Assembly (NCBI RefSeq): GCF_007097525.1
Contig: NZ_VKDD01000004.1
Span: 1 to 64,000 of the forward strand
Source of the DNA: Thalassomonas sp. M1454
GTDB lineage: Bacteria; Pseudomonadota; Gammaproteobacteria; Enterobacterales; Alteromonadaceae
Length of the DNA: 64,000 nucleotides
Reading direction: 5' to 3'
How positions within the stretch are numbered: position 1 is the stretch's first letter; every line of letters begins with the position of its first letter. The notes beneath the pieces are model-generated. The model did not search any database, was not told the DNA's origin, and was given only the letters and a program-made list of their open reading frames with translations. The position numbers and the translations under genes are program-made. Shown in pieces: positions 38,001 to 46,365 of this stretch.

Positions 38001-38072
38001 ACCACAAGCGGCCAAAAACAAACAACATACAATGGTTAAAAAATATTTTTTTAAAGAGGTTTTATGAGACAT
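35064..38072 (-). CDS. Large lipoprotein with RCC1-like beta-propeller repeats
   Basis: 1002 aa. Lipobox LAAC with Cys23, followed by GGG. Residues ~60-230 hold two similar Ig-like/beta-sandwich repeats (GGQYSINNQSF and GGEYAIDSGNF in matching places). From ~235 to the end the chain repeats a ~55-residue unit centred on phrases such as SVATWG, SVVIWG, NVIMWG and AFSWGR. This is the pattern of RCC1/BLIP-II-type seven-bladed propellers in bacterial surface proteins; there are enough repeats for two propellers. Probably surface-attached and ligand-binding; function unknown. Start at ATG 38072 puts the signal peptide first; the open frame extends 37 codons further upstream without signal features. 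Confidence 0.78.
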   Translation of the reverse strand: MSHKTSLKKYFLTIVCCLFLAACGGGAGSDKTQKTPEIIDTTPDSINIDKIVDAELNSDIYSDVLTVTGINTETDISVIGGQYSINNQSFIDTPSTVESNQTITLKLRSSEQAFTEKSMQLAIGDKSFSFTVTTKHNTTPKNLVLNNKADVDPEQWIESDPITITGITKPISIAIDGGEYAIDSGNFSAESSTINNEQLLTVRVKSSPFSLTKAQTTITLNDTLTYNFAVSTKNSAQAIVANKSAFSAIRKDGSVATWGDPRSGGDSSNVQQYLQNVSKIYAHHDGSGFAALREDNSVVIWGYKNFTGLELPKEPIANVKDVIVNPLGVTLLKQDNTAITYSTNTSFYGEPVLTINEINQQLVNIEHIYTTDFVFAALKKDKTLLIWGEPAFSIEPFVNITQVITSNAGLIITDEDNNSRFLGYKDSLDDYSVLDDLKQPMKLFRKGLLSPITVISETGEVTTAGRASEGGDSSSVQDKLHDIDYIVDSGSALTAFTKQKTAFSWGRFSYQSEYFNVTDKLIDLKKVIGDSGMFAALTQDGNVIMWGEIVPIHHHKLLALITAAEKLANIKDIFVENGVFWALDNNNRAYSWGLFSELNSDTQDKEIARLAFSNNNNFAAITTSGEFIIGGAQSNYIQDNISQPVSMQHISSSTVMLTDKGKLHAIRGPSLPKKIRELNNVVSFGYYDHAILAVLATGNVYYERLPDSDEPTEGFSTFVASLTDVKKVVSSTYDGIVFIHQDGSVSHWLKHTINNYYPEHEIAAINNALQKVNDIFYFEQEFYALTADNKLVKFGGLYSVQVYEDIAEVYGQRHAGVVALNTNKQVQSIKTATIPASLSERDDFESVTYTTRGFIATTLEGQNFAFGSSLYDDQFQYINDIPTAVITAFTIPSFDTLILTDNKELFQVNESGQTLKHTDIKELIYLWQHRHYAYLTSNNVLSVLWLNDNGEEQVIKQISNVANVWVLEYSILIEKTDGAFISWGDLDTMHAIDLSITQPTGN

Positions 38073-38229
38073 AACACATACCTGTGAGTTTAAATTCCTT
38101 GTGAAATGGATTTTAACAATTATATTACATCTGTACAATTTAATTGTTAAAATTAATCTAAAAGTCAAACTTATAAAAATCACTCGTCATTTATCGGCGT
38201 AAACTTATCACATAGGATTAATAATGAGT

Positions 38230-38389
38230 TTGCCATTAGTTGTTCTGCACCAACCATCTCAACTTCACATTTAAATTTAGCGCGCAGTTTAGTCATCAGT
38301 AAATCAAACCATCATCGCTAGAAAGAAAAATACTTTATCCGCTCTTGCTGCTTACTCAATAGCAACGAAAATCATTTCTGCATCCCAGC
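38230..38389 (-). pseudogene. Decayed copy of the NYN/LabA-like nuclease gene
   Basis: This stretch aligns by eye with the 3' half of the intact NYN gene at 52974-53468 in the same orientation. Shared runs include ACTTCACATTTA, TTTAGT(C/T)A(T/C)(C/T)A(G/A)TAAATCAAA, CTCAATAGC and CATCCCAG, in the same order and spacing apart from small gaps. The frame is broken and no start region remains. The similarity may fade out as far as ~38420. The rest of 38073-38685 is gene-free and AT-rich. Confidence 0.72.
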
Positions 38390-38685
38390 AGCTTTACGTC
38401 AAATGCAAGCCTTTATGCACTAACTTAACTTATCTACATGGCTAATATTCAAAGATAAAAAGTGTAAGGCTAATTTAATTCATTATTTTTATTCATATTA
38501 ACTATTAGTGAATCATGCCTAATTAAATCTATTGTTTGTTGCTATATTGTTAATATACATGGGCTTAAATGTAACCTAAGCTATATTTTTATGTGATAGG
38601 ACGTTGTTTGAGCTAAATAACTAATGCGAGTTGCTTAAACGTATCCCTTTATTTAGATCTGAATTTATTTAAGAGGCCTGAAATT

Positions 38686-39507
38686 TTGTTCAATATTAAT
38701 AAAAAAAACGCTATTTCCTTAGCATTGTGTTCTTCATTATTTACTGGTGCAGCTTTTGCTCAAGAAGCAAGTGAAGGCAGCTCTTCAAAAGACATGGCAC
38801 AAAATGCTGTAAACCCACTCACCACAACCATCACTGTACCTATTCAGTTTGAATATAATGAAAATATTGGCCCAACAGATGATGGCACTCGTTCTACTGT
38901 ATTTGTGCAACCCATCGTGCCTTTTGATTTAGGCGATAACTGGAACTTAATTACCCGCACTATTGTGCCATTTATTCAGCAGGATGATATTTTTCCTGGA
39001 GCTGGCTCGCAAAGTGGTATTGGTGATATTAGCGAAAGTTTATTCTTTTCACCCGATGAAACGATTGGTGGCTGGACCTTAGGTTTTGGCCCTTATTTAC
39101 AGTTTGATACCGCAACGGATGATTATCTTGGTTTTGAAGAGCATGGCGCAGGGGCTTCATTTATTGCATTAAAAGTTGATGGCCATTATCAATATGGTTT
39201 TTTAGCTACGCAGATGTATTCAATAGAAGGCCATGTAGGTGGGGCTTATAGCAACACCTTTATCCAACCCTTTTTTGATTACACCACAGATGGCGGCTTA
39301 ACGTGGGAGATAACATCAGAATCTAATTACAATTGGAATGATGATCAATGGTCTATACCGCTAACCCTTACAGCATCACAATTTTTTATGGCCGGAGACC
39401 TACCAGTACTACTTGGTGGTGGCTTTAAATACTGGCTTGAATCCGGCCCAATGGATCCTGAAGGAATGTCGCTTAACCTGAATCTGTATTTATTATTCCC
39501 GAAATAA
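38686..39507 (+). CDS. Outer-membrane beta-barrel-like protein (MetA/transporter-like)
   Basis: 273 aa with a signal peptide (cut after AAFA, about residue 25). The mature part is beta-rich with alternating aromatic residues, ends in Leu-Phe-Pro-Lys, and has no cytoplasmic motifs. It resembles the loosely defined phenol-degradation MetA-like/'transporter' outer-membrane family, whose role is unclear. The phrases NLITRTIVPFIQQ and LGFGPYLQFDTATDD are typical. Start is TTG at 38686 with AAGAGG ~10 nt upstream. Convergent with the LysR gene 30 nt away. It lies in the DUF1254 region, where similar proteins are often found together (inference). Confidence 0.7.
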   Translation: MFNINKKNAISLALCSSLFTGAAFAQEASEGSSSKDMAQNAVNPLTTTITVPIQFEYNENIGPTDDGTRSTVFVQPIVPFDLGDNWNLITRTIVPFIQQDDIFPGAGSQSGIGDISESLFFSPDETIGGWTLGFGPYLQFDTATDDYLGFEEHGAGASFIALKVDGHYQYGFLATQMYSIEGHVGGAYSNTFIQPFFDYTTDGGLTWEITSESNYNWNDDQWSIPLTLTASQFFMAGDLPVLLGGGFKYWLESGPMDPEGMSLNLNLYLLFPK

Positions 39508-39536
39508 TAGTTTTAACAACATTAGAGAGTACGCAA

Positions 39537-40496
39537 TTAATTTTTATTTTGAATGACAGCAGAAACACTTTTTATAAGTAATTGTTTTAGCCATTGATGA
39601 GCACTGCTTTGATGAGTAATGCTGTGATCATTTAGGTATGTAGCAACCGCGTATTTGTCATCATCAAATAAAAATACTCGTTCAAACTCTTTGGCAAACT
39701 TAGGCTGAGCCATTAAATAATGGGCACCAATTAGTAAGTAGTCATTTGCAATCATGACTTCAGATAACAAGCCTAATTGGCTGCCTTTTAATGCGACTTT
39801 TCTTTGTAATTGATTATCTTCAATGTATTTCAAAGCAGGGTGAGGCATTGATGCATCAGAGTTTGAATCTAAGTTATGTTCAACAAATTTATATTGTAGG
39901 CAATCGTTAAGGGTTATTTGGTTTTGTTTAGGTTCTTTGCGCAGTAAAGGGTGATTTTTACTAGCAAATATTGCTGGATAGGCATTACCTAAGAATGTGG
40001 AGCTAAAGTTTTCTTCAGTAATAGGCTTTACATAAATGGCAAAATCTAGATTACCACTAGCTAATTGCTTTGATTGCTCTACAGAAGACGGTTGCTGAAA
40101 GATAACAACATTAGGTGCTTGCTGAGCGACTAGATTTATAACCGGTAGAAGTAATGAGTGGCCCATTAAACTTGGTACCGAGATAGAAAATGATTGGTCA
40201 CAAGTTTCACGGTTAAAATCAACACCATCGATTAAATCATTAAGTTGACTTAATAATAGGGTGATAGGTTGTTTAAGCTCTTGAGCTCTAACCGTTGGTC
40301 TTAATCCATTGGCCTCACGTATAAATAATGGGTCTTGGAAAATATCACGCAGCTTTTGTAATGCTCGACTTACAGCTGGTTGCGAAACAAAAAGTTTTTC
40401 GGCGGTACGACTAACGTTATTTTCCTCAAGTAATATTGAGAGAGTAACCAGTAGGTTTAAGTCGATTCGAGCAAGGTTTTGGGAGATTGAACGCAT
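39537..40496 (-). CDS. LysR-family transcriptional regulator
   Basis: 319 aa. N-terminal winged helix-turn-helix (residues ~10-68: DLNLLVTLSILLEENNVSR, then FVSQPAVSRALQKLR), closest in style to the NodD/SyrM-like group that includes LeuO. A substrate-binding effector domain follows. It is divergent from the first DUF1254 gene, the usual arrangement of a LysR regulator and its target. A palindrome ATAC-N7-GTAT lies 25-45 bp before its start and is repeated upstream of the fourth DUF1254 gene at 51635, so it probably regulates itself and these genes. Effector unknown. Confidence 0.92.
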   Translation of the reverse strand: MRSISQNLARIDLNLLVTLSILLEENNVSRTAEKLFVSQPAVSRALQKLRDIFQDPLFIREANGLRPTVRAQELKQPITLLLSQLNDLIDGVDFNRETCDQSFSISVPSLMGHSLLLPVINLVAQQAPNVVIFQQPSSVEQSKQLASGNLDFAIYVKPITEENFSSTFLGNAYPAIFASKNHPLLRKEPKQNQITLNDCLQYKFVEHNLDSNSDASMPHPALKYIEDNQLQRKVALKGSQLGLLSEVMIANDYLLIGAHYLMAQPKFAKEFERVFLFDDDKYAVATYLNDHSITHQSSAHQWLKQLLIKSVSAVIQNKN

Positions 40497-40520
40497 TAAC
40501 TTTCCTTTACCAAATATTTA

Positions 40521-40547
40521 GATATACGGTAGGAGTATAGCACATAT
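40521..40547. promoter_or_regulatory. Probable LysR operator, site 1
   Basis: 27 bp containing ATAC-N7-GTAT followed by AGCACATAT, close before the lysR start and within the divergent lysR/DUF1254 intergenic region. It matches 23 of 27 bases at 51635-51661, ahead of another DUF1254 paralogue. The dyad with T/A ends fits the T-N11-A form of LysR sites. The assignment is inference from recurrence. Confidence 0.6.
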
Positions 40548-40684
40548 CAAAAATCGTTATTTGTAGTTATATGGGGTTGGGACTAATATTCTAATCAACA
40601 AGTTGCTGAGTAAGCTTTTTAGGTTATTTAGCCGTAAGTATTAAATTGAAACATATTTTATTTGAATTATTTAAAGGTGCGAAC

Positions 40685-41704
40685 ATGAAAAAAGTATTAC
40701 TAACCTCATTAGCAGTTGCCGCGACATTATCATCGTCTGTTTTTGCGAAAGACTTAACCGTTACTCGTGACAACTTTGTCCAAGCTGAAACTAGTAAATA
40801 TTACGCAGTTACTATTATGAAAGCAGGTGGTGTTAATAAATTTAAACACTATTTAGTACCACCAGAAACTGAAGCTCAGCCTATTGTTCGCATGAATCGC
40901 GACACGCTATACAGCACAGCCGTTCTGGATGTATCAAAAGGTGGCACCATCACTGTTCCTGATGTGGGTGACCGCTATATGTCAATTCACTTTGTTGATG
41001 AGAATCACATTAGTTACGACATGATATATGGTCCAGGTACCTATAAAGTGCCAACAAGTACTAATTTTATGTTTGTTAACGTGCGTTTTGGCCTTAGAGA
41101 TATTAATGACAAAAATGAAATTGCAGAAATTAACAAATATCAAAAAGCCATCAAACTAAACTTGGGCAGTGCAGACAAATACGTACCGTTTAACCCTAAC
41201 TTAAAAGAGTTAGCTGCTGGCACTGAAGTAATTAAAGAAGAGCTTTTAGAGGAAGTGCAAGCATTAAAAATTGCTGACTCTGCTTATATGTTTGGTACGC
41301 CAGATTACACTAAACCAGAGTATCACCTAATGGGTGTGGCTTATGGTTGGGGTGGTGCAAGTTATAAAGATAACATTTATCAATACTCACCATTTTTTGA
41401 ATCAAATAAATGTCATGCAACAACATTCCCAGATCCTAAAAACGTTGGTGGTTTCTGGTCAATGACGGTATATAACTCAGCTGGGTTTATGTACAACGAT
41501 AAAGCCACAATTAACTCAAATATTGCGGTACCAAATAAAGATGGTTCTTTTACTGTTCATTTTGGTTGTGAAGGAAAAGCGAACAACATCCCAACAAAAG
41601 GACATGATGGTTCTTGGAATGTATTAGTTCGTCATTACACGCCAAGTGCACGTGTTAAAGACTTAAACATTGATCCATCAAAAACTATTAAGCCAGTTAA
41701 ATAA
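40685..41704 (+). CDS. DUF1254/DUF1214 periplasmic protein, paralogue A
   Basis: 339 aa. Signal peptide cut after VFA (~residue 21). The N-terminal part is DUF1254 (VRMNRDTLYSTAVLDVS) and the C-terminal part DUF1214 (GFWSMTVYNSAGFMY, NKDGSFTVHFGC), with GYGWGG-like GVAYGWGGASY between. This is the most divergent of the four paralogues in the window. The two-domain family is widespread, periplasmic or membrane-linked, and has no established biochemical function. Start at ATG 40685 with AAAGGTG upstream; an ATG 13 codons earlier would spoil the signal peptide. It is divergent from the LysR gene and upstream of the MoxR/Bat operon, separated from it by a terminator. Confidence 0.85.
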   Translation: MKKVLLTSLAVAATLSSSVFAKDLTVTRDNFVQAETSKYYAVTIMKAGGVNKFKHYLVPPETEAQPIVRMNRDTLYSTAVLDVSKGGTITVPDVGDRYMSIHFVDENHISYDMIYGPGTYKVPTSTNFMFVNVRFGLRDINDKNEIAEINKYQKAIKLNLGSADKYVPFNPNLKELAAGTEVIKEELLEEVQALKIADSAYMFGTPDYTKPEYHLMGVAYGWGGASYKDNIYQYSPFFESNKCHATTFPDPKNVGGFWSMTVYNSAGFMYNDKATINSNIAVPNKDGSFTVHFGCEGKANNIPTKGHDGSWNVLVRHYTPSARVKDLNIDPSKTIKPVK

Positions 41705-41721
41705 TAACTAGTTAATAGCTC

Positions 41722-41749
41722 AAAGCCATACCTTAAATGTGTGGCTTTT
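41722..41749 (+). terminator. Terminator after DUF1254 paralogue A
   Basis: Stem AAAGCCATAC / GTGTGGCTTT with one mismatch-type pair and a 7-nt loop, then TTATGA. It has no long T-run, so it may be leaky into the MoxR operon. Confidence 0.6.
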
Positions 41750-41863
41750 ATGATATTAATTAACAACTTATTAAAGCATATTTTTTATTTGAACTATCAT
41801 TAATCGTTCTTAATAAACTAACTTTAAAATTATACAACAGGTTAAAAATTCAAAGGAATTACC

Positions 41864-42832
41864 ATGAACCCAACACTTAATACCATTTTGCAATTAAAAA
41901 AGCAGTTACAACAATCGGTTATCGGGCAAACGCATATGGTGGAAACACTGCTAGTTTCGTTATTAACTAATGGTAACGTGTTATTAGAAGGTTTACCGGG
42001 AACAGCAAAAACTCGTTCAATTAAAGCCTTGTCAGAAGCCCTTAGTGTTGATTTAGGTCGTGTTCAGTTTACCCCTGATTTATTACCTTCTGATGTAACG
42101 GGTACTGAGATCTATCAAGATGTAGATGGTAAGCCAACATTAACCTTCCAAAAAGGTCCTGTATTTAACAACTTACTATTAGCGGATGAAATCAACCGCT
42201 CTCCAGCAAAAGTCCAAGCCGCTTTGTTAGAGGCCATGGAAGAAAGACAAATAACTGTAGCAGGTAAAACCTACAAACTACCTGAGCTATTTATGGTACT
42301 TGCTACGCAAAACCCAGTTGAGCAAGAAGGTACTTATCCATTACCAGAAGCGCAAATGGATAGATTTATTATGAAAATAAATCTTGATTACCCAAGCCAT
42401 GAAGACGAAGCAAAAATCATCAAATTAGTTCGTGGTGAAGAAAAGCCTAGTGAAGAAAAAATAGAGCCAATCGATCCGCAATGTATTTTTGATGCCAGAA
42501 AACAAATCCAAGACATCCACTGTAGCGATGCAGTTCTTGATTACATGGTATCTATTATTATCGCCACCCGTGAACCAGAGCGTTACCCAGATTCACCACT
42601 TGCAAAATGGGTAAGTGTAGGTTCAAGCCCGCGAGCGAGTATTGCACTAGATAAATCGGCGCGCTCAATGGCGTGGTTAAATGGCAAAGAATTTGTCGAC
42701 CCAGATGATGTTCGTCAGGTTGTTCATGGCGTGTTAAGACATCGCTTAATTTTAAGCTACGATGCCATTGCTGATGGCGTGTCATCTGATCAAGTGATAG
42801 ATGAAATTCTTAAACAAGTAGCTGTTGCTTAA
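41864..42832 (+). CDS. MoxR-family AAA+ ATPase
   Basis: 322 aa. Walker A GLPGTAKT (residues 43-50), Walker B LLADEINR, sensor ATQNPVEQEGTYPLPEAQMDRF. This is the AAA_3 ATPase that acts as a chaperone for assembling metal- or VWA-domain complexes. Strong ribosome site AAGGAA before ATG 41864. First gene of a seven-gene operon with DUF58, DUF4381, two VWA proteins, a TPR protein and a BatD-like protein; the next start follows 10 nt after its stop. In related operons the ATPase and VWA proteins cooperate in envelope stress or protein maturation. Confidence 0.94.
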   Translation: MNPTLNTILQLKKQLQQSVIGQTHMVETLLVSLLTNGNVLLEGLPGTAKTRSIKALSEALSVDLGRVQFTPDLLPSDVTGTEIYQDVDGKPTLTFQKGPVFNNLLLADEINRSPAKVQAALLEAMEERQITVAGKTYKLPELFMVLATQNPVEQEGTYPLPEAQMDRFIMKINLDYPSHEDEAKIIKLVRGEEKPSEEKIEPIDPQCIFDARKQIQDIHCSDAVLDYMVSIIIATREPERYPDSPLAKWVSVGSSPRASIALDKSARSMAWLNGKEFVDPDDVRQVVHGVLRHRLILSYDAIADGVSSDQVIDEILKQVAVA

Positions 42833-42842
42833 AGAGGCGCTC

Positions 42843-43790
42843 ATGAACGCGACTAATGCTAAAAACAAGGCTTCGCGAGATGATCCTAACATCTATACCA
42901 GTTTAGATTCTTTGCGCCGCTTACAATTTAAAGCACAAGGCTTTTCGTTTACACCTAAGCAGCCGATAAATAGTATTTTAGCTGGTAAAAATGTGTCGAA
43001 ACTTAGAGGCCGAGGCTTAAATTTTGAAGAAATGCGTCAATACCATATCGGTGATGATATTCGTACCATGGACTGGAAAGTTACGGTACGAACAGGCAAG
43101 CCACATGTAAAAGTTTACACTGAAGAACGTGAACGCAATGTATTTCTGCTTGTTGATCAACGCCAAAGTATGTTTTTTGGAAGTAAAGGCAAAATGAAAT
43201 CGGTAATAGCTGCAGAAATTGCCGCTCTTGCTGCATGGAAGGTACTTGAAGGTTCAGATAGAGTCGGTGGCATTATCTTTAATGATGACAAGTCAGTAAC
43301 CATGCCTGCTAAACGCAGTAAGCACCAAGTAATTCAATTTTTATCTGAAGTTACTCGTCAAAATCAGCTATTAAAAAGTGGCGATGTGGGTAAAGAACAT
43401 CACTTGTCGCTTGAAGGTATGCTTGAGCAATTAAAACGAGTTATTGGTCATGACGCATTAATAATGTTTATTACTGACGGCTACGGCTGGAATGATAAAT
43501 GTAATGAGTACATAAAAACCATAACTCAGCATAACGAAATGATCTTTTGCCATGTTAGTGACCCACTTGAGCACGAGCTAGCAACTATGCAGCAAATGGT
43601 CATTAGCGATGGTGATATGCAAATCGAAGTATCTTCACAAAAGCCGGAATTACAGAAAAAGTTTCAGCAAGATGTGATTGATAAATTAGAACTATTTGCC
43701 AAAGTTGCTGGTAAATATCGCATCCCAGTTTTGCCGTTCGATACCGTAACCGACACAGTAAAACAAATGCGTAAAGGGCTTGGCCTTTAA
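42843..43790 (+). CDS. DUF58 domain protein
   Basis: 315 aa. Hallmark block GRGLNFEEMRQYHIGDDIRTMDW, where DUF58 proteins hold a conserved Asp-x3-Asp-Trp, then FLLVDQRQSMFFG, a degenerate VWA metal-site start (DxRxS). It normally partners with MoxR ATPases. No membrane segment is seen, so this copy looks cytoplasmic. Start at ATG 42843, with AGAGG 6 nt upstream; a TTG at 42825 inside moxR is less likely. Second gene of the operon. Confidence 0.92.
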   Translation: MNATNAKNKASRDDPNIYTSLDSLRRLQFKAQGFSFTPKQPINSILAGKNVSKLRGRGLNFEEMRQYHIGDDIRTMDWKVTVRTGKPHVKVYTEERERNVFLLVDQRQSMFFGSKGKMKSVIAAEIAALAAWKVLEGSDRVGGIIFNDDKSVTMPAKRSKHQVIQFLSEVTRQNQLLKSGDVGKEHHLSLEGMLEQLKRVIGHDALIMFITDGYGWNDKCNEYIKTITQHNEMIFCHVSDPLEHELATMQQMVISDGDMQIEVSSQKPELQKKFQQDVIDKLELFAKVAGKYRIPVLPFDTVTDTVKQMRKGLGL

Positions 43791-43849
43791 TTTACCTTGC
43801 AGCTTTTTAGCGATAAAAGTTAAACAAATTAGGATGAAAACTATATTTT

Positions 43850-44356
43850 ATGGTTGTCACAGCTACAGATTCTATAACCCCAAACCAAGCTAACCCTTTA
43901 TTAAAGGGGTTTAGTGAGGTTGCTGCACCGGCTGAAGTTAGTTGGCTGCCACAAACGTTAGGGTGGCAGTTAGTGTTATTGCTGATTGTCAGTTATTTAT
44001 TATATCGAGTGTATTTAATTGCAAAGCGTTATATTGCCAATGCCTATCGTCGAGCGGCGCTGGTTAAGTTATTGCAACTTGGCGATGAAGCGACTGATGT
44101 ACAAAAAATACCACAGTTATTAAGAAGAACGGCTCTTTATGCTTACGACAGGGAATTAGTTACACCATTAATAGGTAATGACTGGGAGCAATGGTTAGAC
44201 CAAGAATGTAAAGGCGCTACTTTTGCTGCTAATTGTCCTGGTATTTTAAATCAACTGGCTTACGCGCCAGATATTGCCATTGAACCGTCAAAGCTTGTTG
44301 TGTTTAAACAGCAAGTTGCCCATTGGATAAAAAATCATAGGGGCCAACATGATTGA
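43850..44356 (+). CDS. DUF4381 membrane protein
   Basis: 168 aa. One membrane helix at ~35-58 (LGWQLVLLLIVSYLLYRVYL) followed by a basic helical cytoplasmic tail with YRRAALVKLLQL. This is the DUF4381 family found in MoxR/VWA operons, role unknown. A 59-nt gap follows the DUF58 gene, and it overlaps the next gene by 8 nt. The start at 43850 has AGGA unusually far upstream (~15 nt), so the translation start is not certain. Third gene of the operon. Confidence 0.82.
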   Translation: MVVTATDSITPNQANPLLKGFSEVAAPAEVSWLPQTLGWQLVLLLIVSYLLYRVYLIAKRYIANAYRRAALVKLLQLGDEATDVQKIPQLLRRTALYAYDRELVTPLIGNDWEQWLDQECKGATFAANCPGILNQLAYAPDIAIEPSKLVVFKQQVAHWIKNHRGQHD

Positions 44357-45377
44357 ATTAGCATACCCATGGGCGCTAGCTCTTTTAGTATTGCCTGTTA
44401 TTGTCTATTTTGCTTTGCCGGCTTATAAAGAGCAACGTGATTCACTACAGGTTCCTTATTTTAAACGCTTGGTCAAAGTCTCTGGTGAACAACCTCGTGC
44501 TGGGGCGGTATTACTTAAACGCAACGTTATTCAAAAAATATTATTGTTTATTGGCTGGATTGCTTTAGTGTTCGCTATTGCTAAACCAGAGTTTGTTGGC
44601 GAGCCTATTGAGCTTAAAAAATCTGCTCGAGAAATTATGGTTGCCCTTGATCTGTCTGGCTCAATGTCTGAACAAGACTTTACTGACAAAAATGGCAAAC
44701 AAATTGACCGACTTGCAGCAGCTAAAATTGTTCTCAATGACTTTGCCAGTCAACGCCAAAGTGATCGTTTAGGTTTGATTCTATTTGGTGATTCCGCGTA
44801 TTTACAAGCGCCGTTTACTGATGATATTCCGGCATGGCAAGAATTACTTAATGATACTCAACTTGGTTATGCTGGCTTTTTTACCGCCTTTGGTGATGCT
44901 ATTGGTTTATCTATAGCAACCTTTGAGCAAGAAAAAAGTAAACAACGAGTGTTAATTTTACTGACCGATGGTGAAGATACGGGCTCTAAAATGCCACCTA
45001 TTAAGGCTGCTGAAATAGCGGCTAAACATGATATTAAGATTTATACCATTGCTGTTGGTGACCCTAGTAGTAAAGGTATTTATAAAATGGATTTACCTAC
45101 TTTGGAAAAAATAGCCAAGATAACCAATGGTGCAAGTTTTCAAGCGATCAACCAAGAAGAGCTACAGCAAGCTTATAAAACCATTAATGAGTTGGAAGAA
45201 CAGCAATATGAAAGCTTATCTTTTAGGCCTCGTACCAGCGTGCATCACTGGGCATTCGCTGTGTATTTTATTGCCAATTTATTAGTGATCTTTATTTATC
45301 TTTTAGGTCAGGTAGGCAAAAAAGTAAGTCTATCTCGAGTTCAAGAACAAACGAATAAAGGAGACGCACATGGTTGA
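44349..45377 (+). CDS. BatA-like VWA membrane protein
   Basis: 342 aa. N-terminal membrane helices (~8-24 and ~60-80), a von Willebrand A domain with an intact metal site DLSGSM starting at Asp101 and a downstream LTDGEDTG, then a C-terminal helix (~305-325). This is the BatA arrangement of Bacteroides aerotolerance operons; such proteins are held to the membrane with the VWA domain outside. It overlaps DUF4381 by 8 nt and the next VWA gene by 8 nt, implying translational coupling. Binding partners unknown. Confidence 0.9.
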   Translation: MIELAYPWALALLVLPVIVYFALPAYKEQRDSLQVPYFKRLVKVSGEQPRAGAVLLKRNVIQKILLFIGWIALVFAIAKPEFVGEPIELKKSAREIMVALDLSGSMSEQDFTDKNGKQIDRLAAAKIVLNDFASQRQSDRLGLILFGDSAYLQAPFTDDIPAWQELLNDTQLGYAGFFTAFGDAIGLSIATFEQEKSKQRVLILLTDGEDTGSKMPPIKAAEIAAKHDIKIYTIAVGDPSSKGIYKMDLPTLEKIAKITNGASFQAINQEELQQAYKTINELEEQQYESLSFRPRTSVHHWAFAVYFIANLLVIFIYLLGQVGKKVSLSRVQEQTNKGDAHG

Positions 45378-46365
45378 TTTTATTTTATCAGCGTGGGATT
45401 CCTTAGCGTTATCACAACTAGGTAATTTTCATTTTTTAAGACCTTGGTGGCTTTTAGCAGCTGTGCCTTTATTTGTGTTTTATCGTTTACTACATCTTAG
45501 CGGCGACTTATTTAGCCAATGGCGCGGCGTAATGAATGAAAATATTATTAGTAGTTTGGCGCAAACTCAGCAAAAAAGCAGATGGTTTAACCCTAAAAAA
45601 TTGTTTGCTGTGTTTTGTGTTATTGCCACGTTAGTTATGGCCGGACCAAGCTGGAAACAACAAGCAACGCCATTTTTTGTCGATGAGTCGGTATTAGTGA
45701 TTGCACTGGATGTATCTGAATCGATGCAGACGAGTGATCTACAGCCATCAAGAATACTTAGAGCAAAGCAAAAAATTAATGAATTGCTTGAAGCTCGAGG
45801 TGATGCCAAAACCGCATTGATTGTTTATGCCGGTAGTGCACATGTTGCTATGCCAATTACCCGAGATAGAAAAATGATCGCGCATTTTCTTGATGTACTT
45901 GATACCGATTTAATGCCTGAAAAAACCAAGAACCAGCAATCAATTATAAAACCGGTTGCAAAGCTATTAGCGCAAACCAATTCGCCCTCAACCTTGTTGT
46001 TAGTTACTGACAAAACAGATAGCGATAATGTTGGCAAGTTTAAAGAGTTCTTTAACGAACAACAGCATCAAATGGTGGTTTGGGCAATTGCCGAAAATCC
46101 AGACAGTGGTTTAGCAAGCAGTACCGGTCTTTCTGAGATGCAGTTGCAACAACTAGACAGCTTAGCAGATGCAGGGCATGGCAATTTAGTAACCTTTACC
46201 CATAGTTCTGATGATGTTCAAAATGTGAAGCGTTCTATTAATAACAACATGTTTTTAGGTAATGATAAGTCTCAGCCATGGTATGACGCGGGCTATTTAT
46301 TATTGTTTATATTATTAATCTTACAGGCACAGTGGTTTAGACGTGGGTGGACGATGCAATGGTAA
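45370..46365 (+). CDS. BatB-like VWA membrane protein
   Basis: 331 aa. Two N-terminal helices (~25-42 and ~77-93), a VWA domain with metal site DVSESM at Asp114, and a terminal helix (~308-325) followed by WFRRGW. It pairs with the preceding VWA gene as BatB with BatA. The C-terminus overlaps the TPR gene by 19 nt. In the metal site Ser-Glu-Ser replaces the usual Ser-Gly-Ser of BatA; such substitutions occur in BatB-like proteins. Confidence 0.88.
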   Translation: MVDFILSAWDSLALSQLGNFHFLRPWWLLAAVPLFVFYRLLHLSGDLFSQWRGVMNENIISSLAQTQQKSRWFNPKKLFAVFCVIATLVMAGPSWKQQATPFFVDESVLVIALDVSESMQTSDLQPSRILRAKQKINELLEARGDAKTALIVYAGSAHVAMPITRDRKMIAHFLDVLDTDLMPEKTKNQQSIIKPVAKLLAQTNSPSTLLLVTDKTDSDNVGKFKEFFNEQQHQMVVWAIAENPDSGLASSTGLSEMQLQQLDSLADAGHGNLVTFTHSSDDVQNVKRSINNNMFLGNDKSQPWYDAGYLLLFILLILQAQWFRRGWTMQW

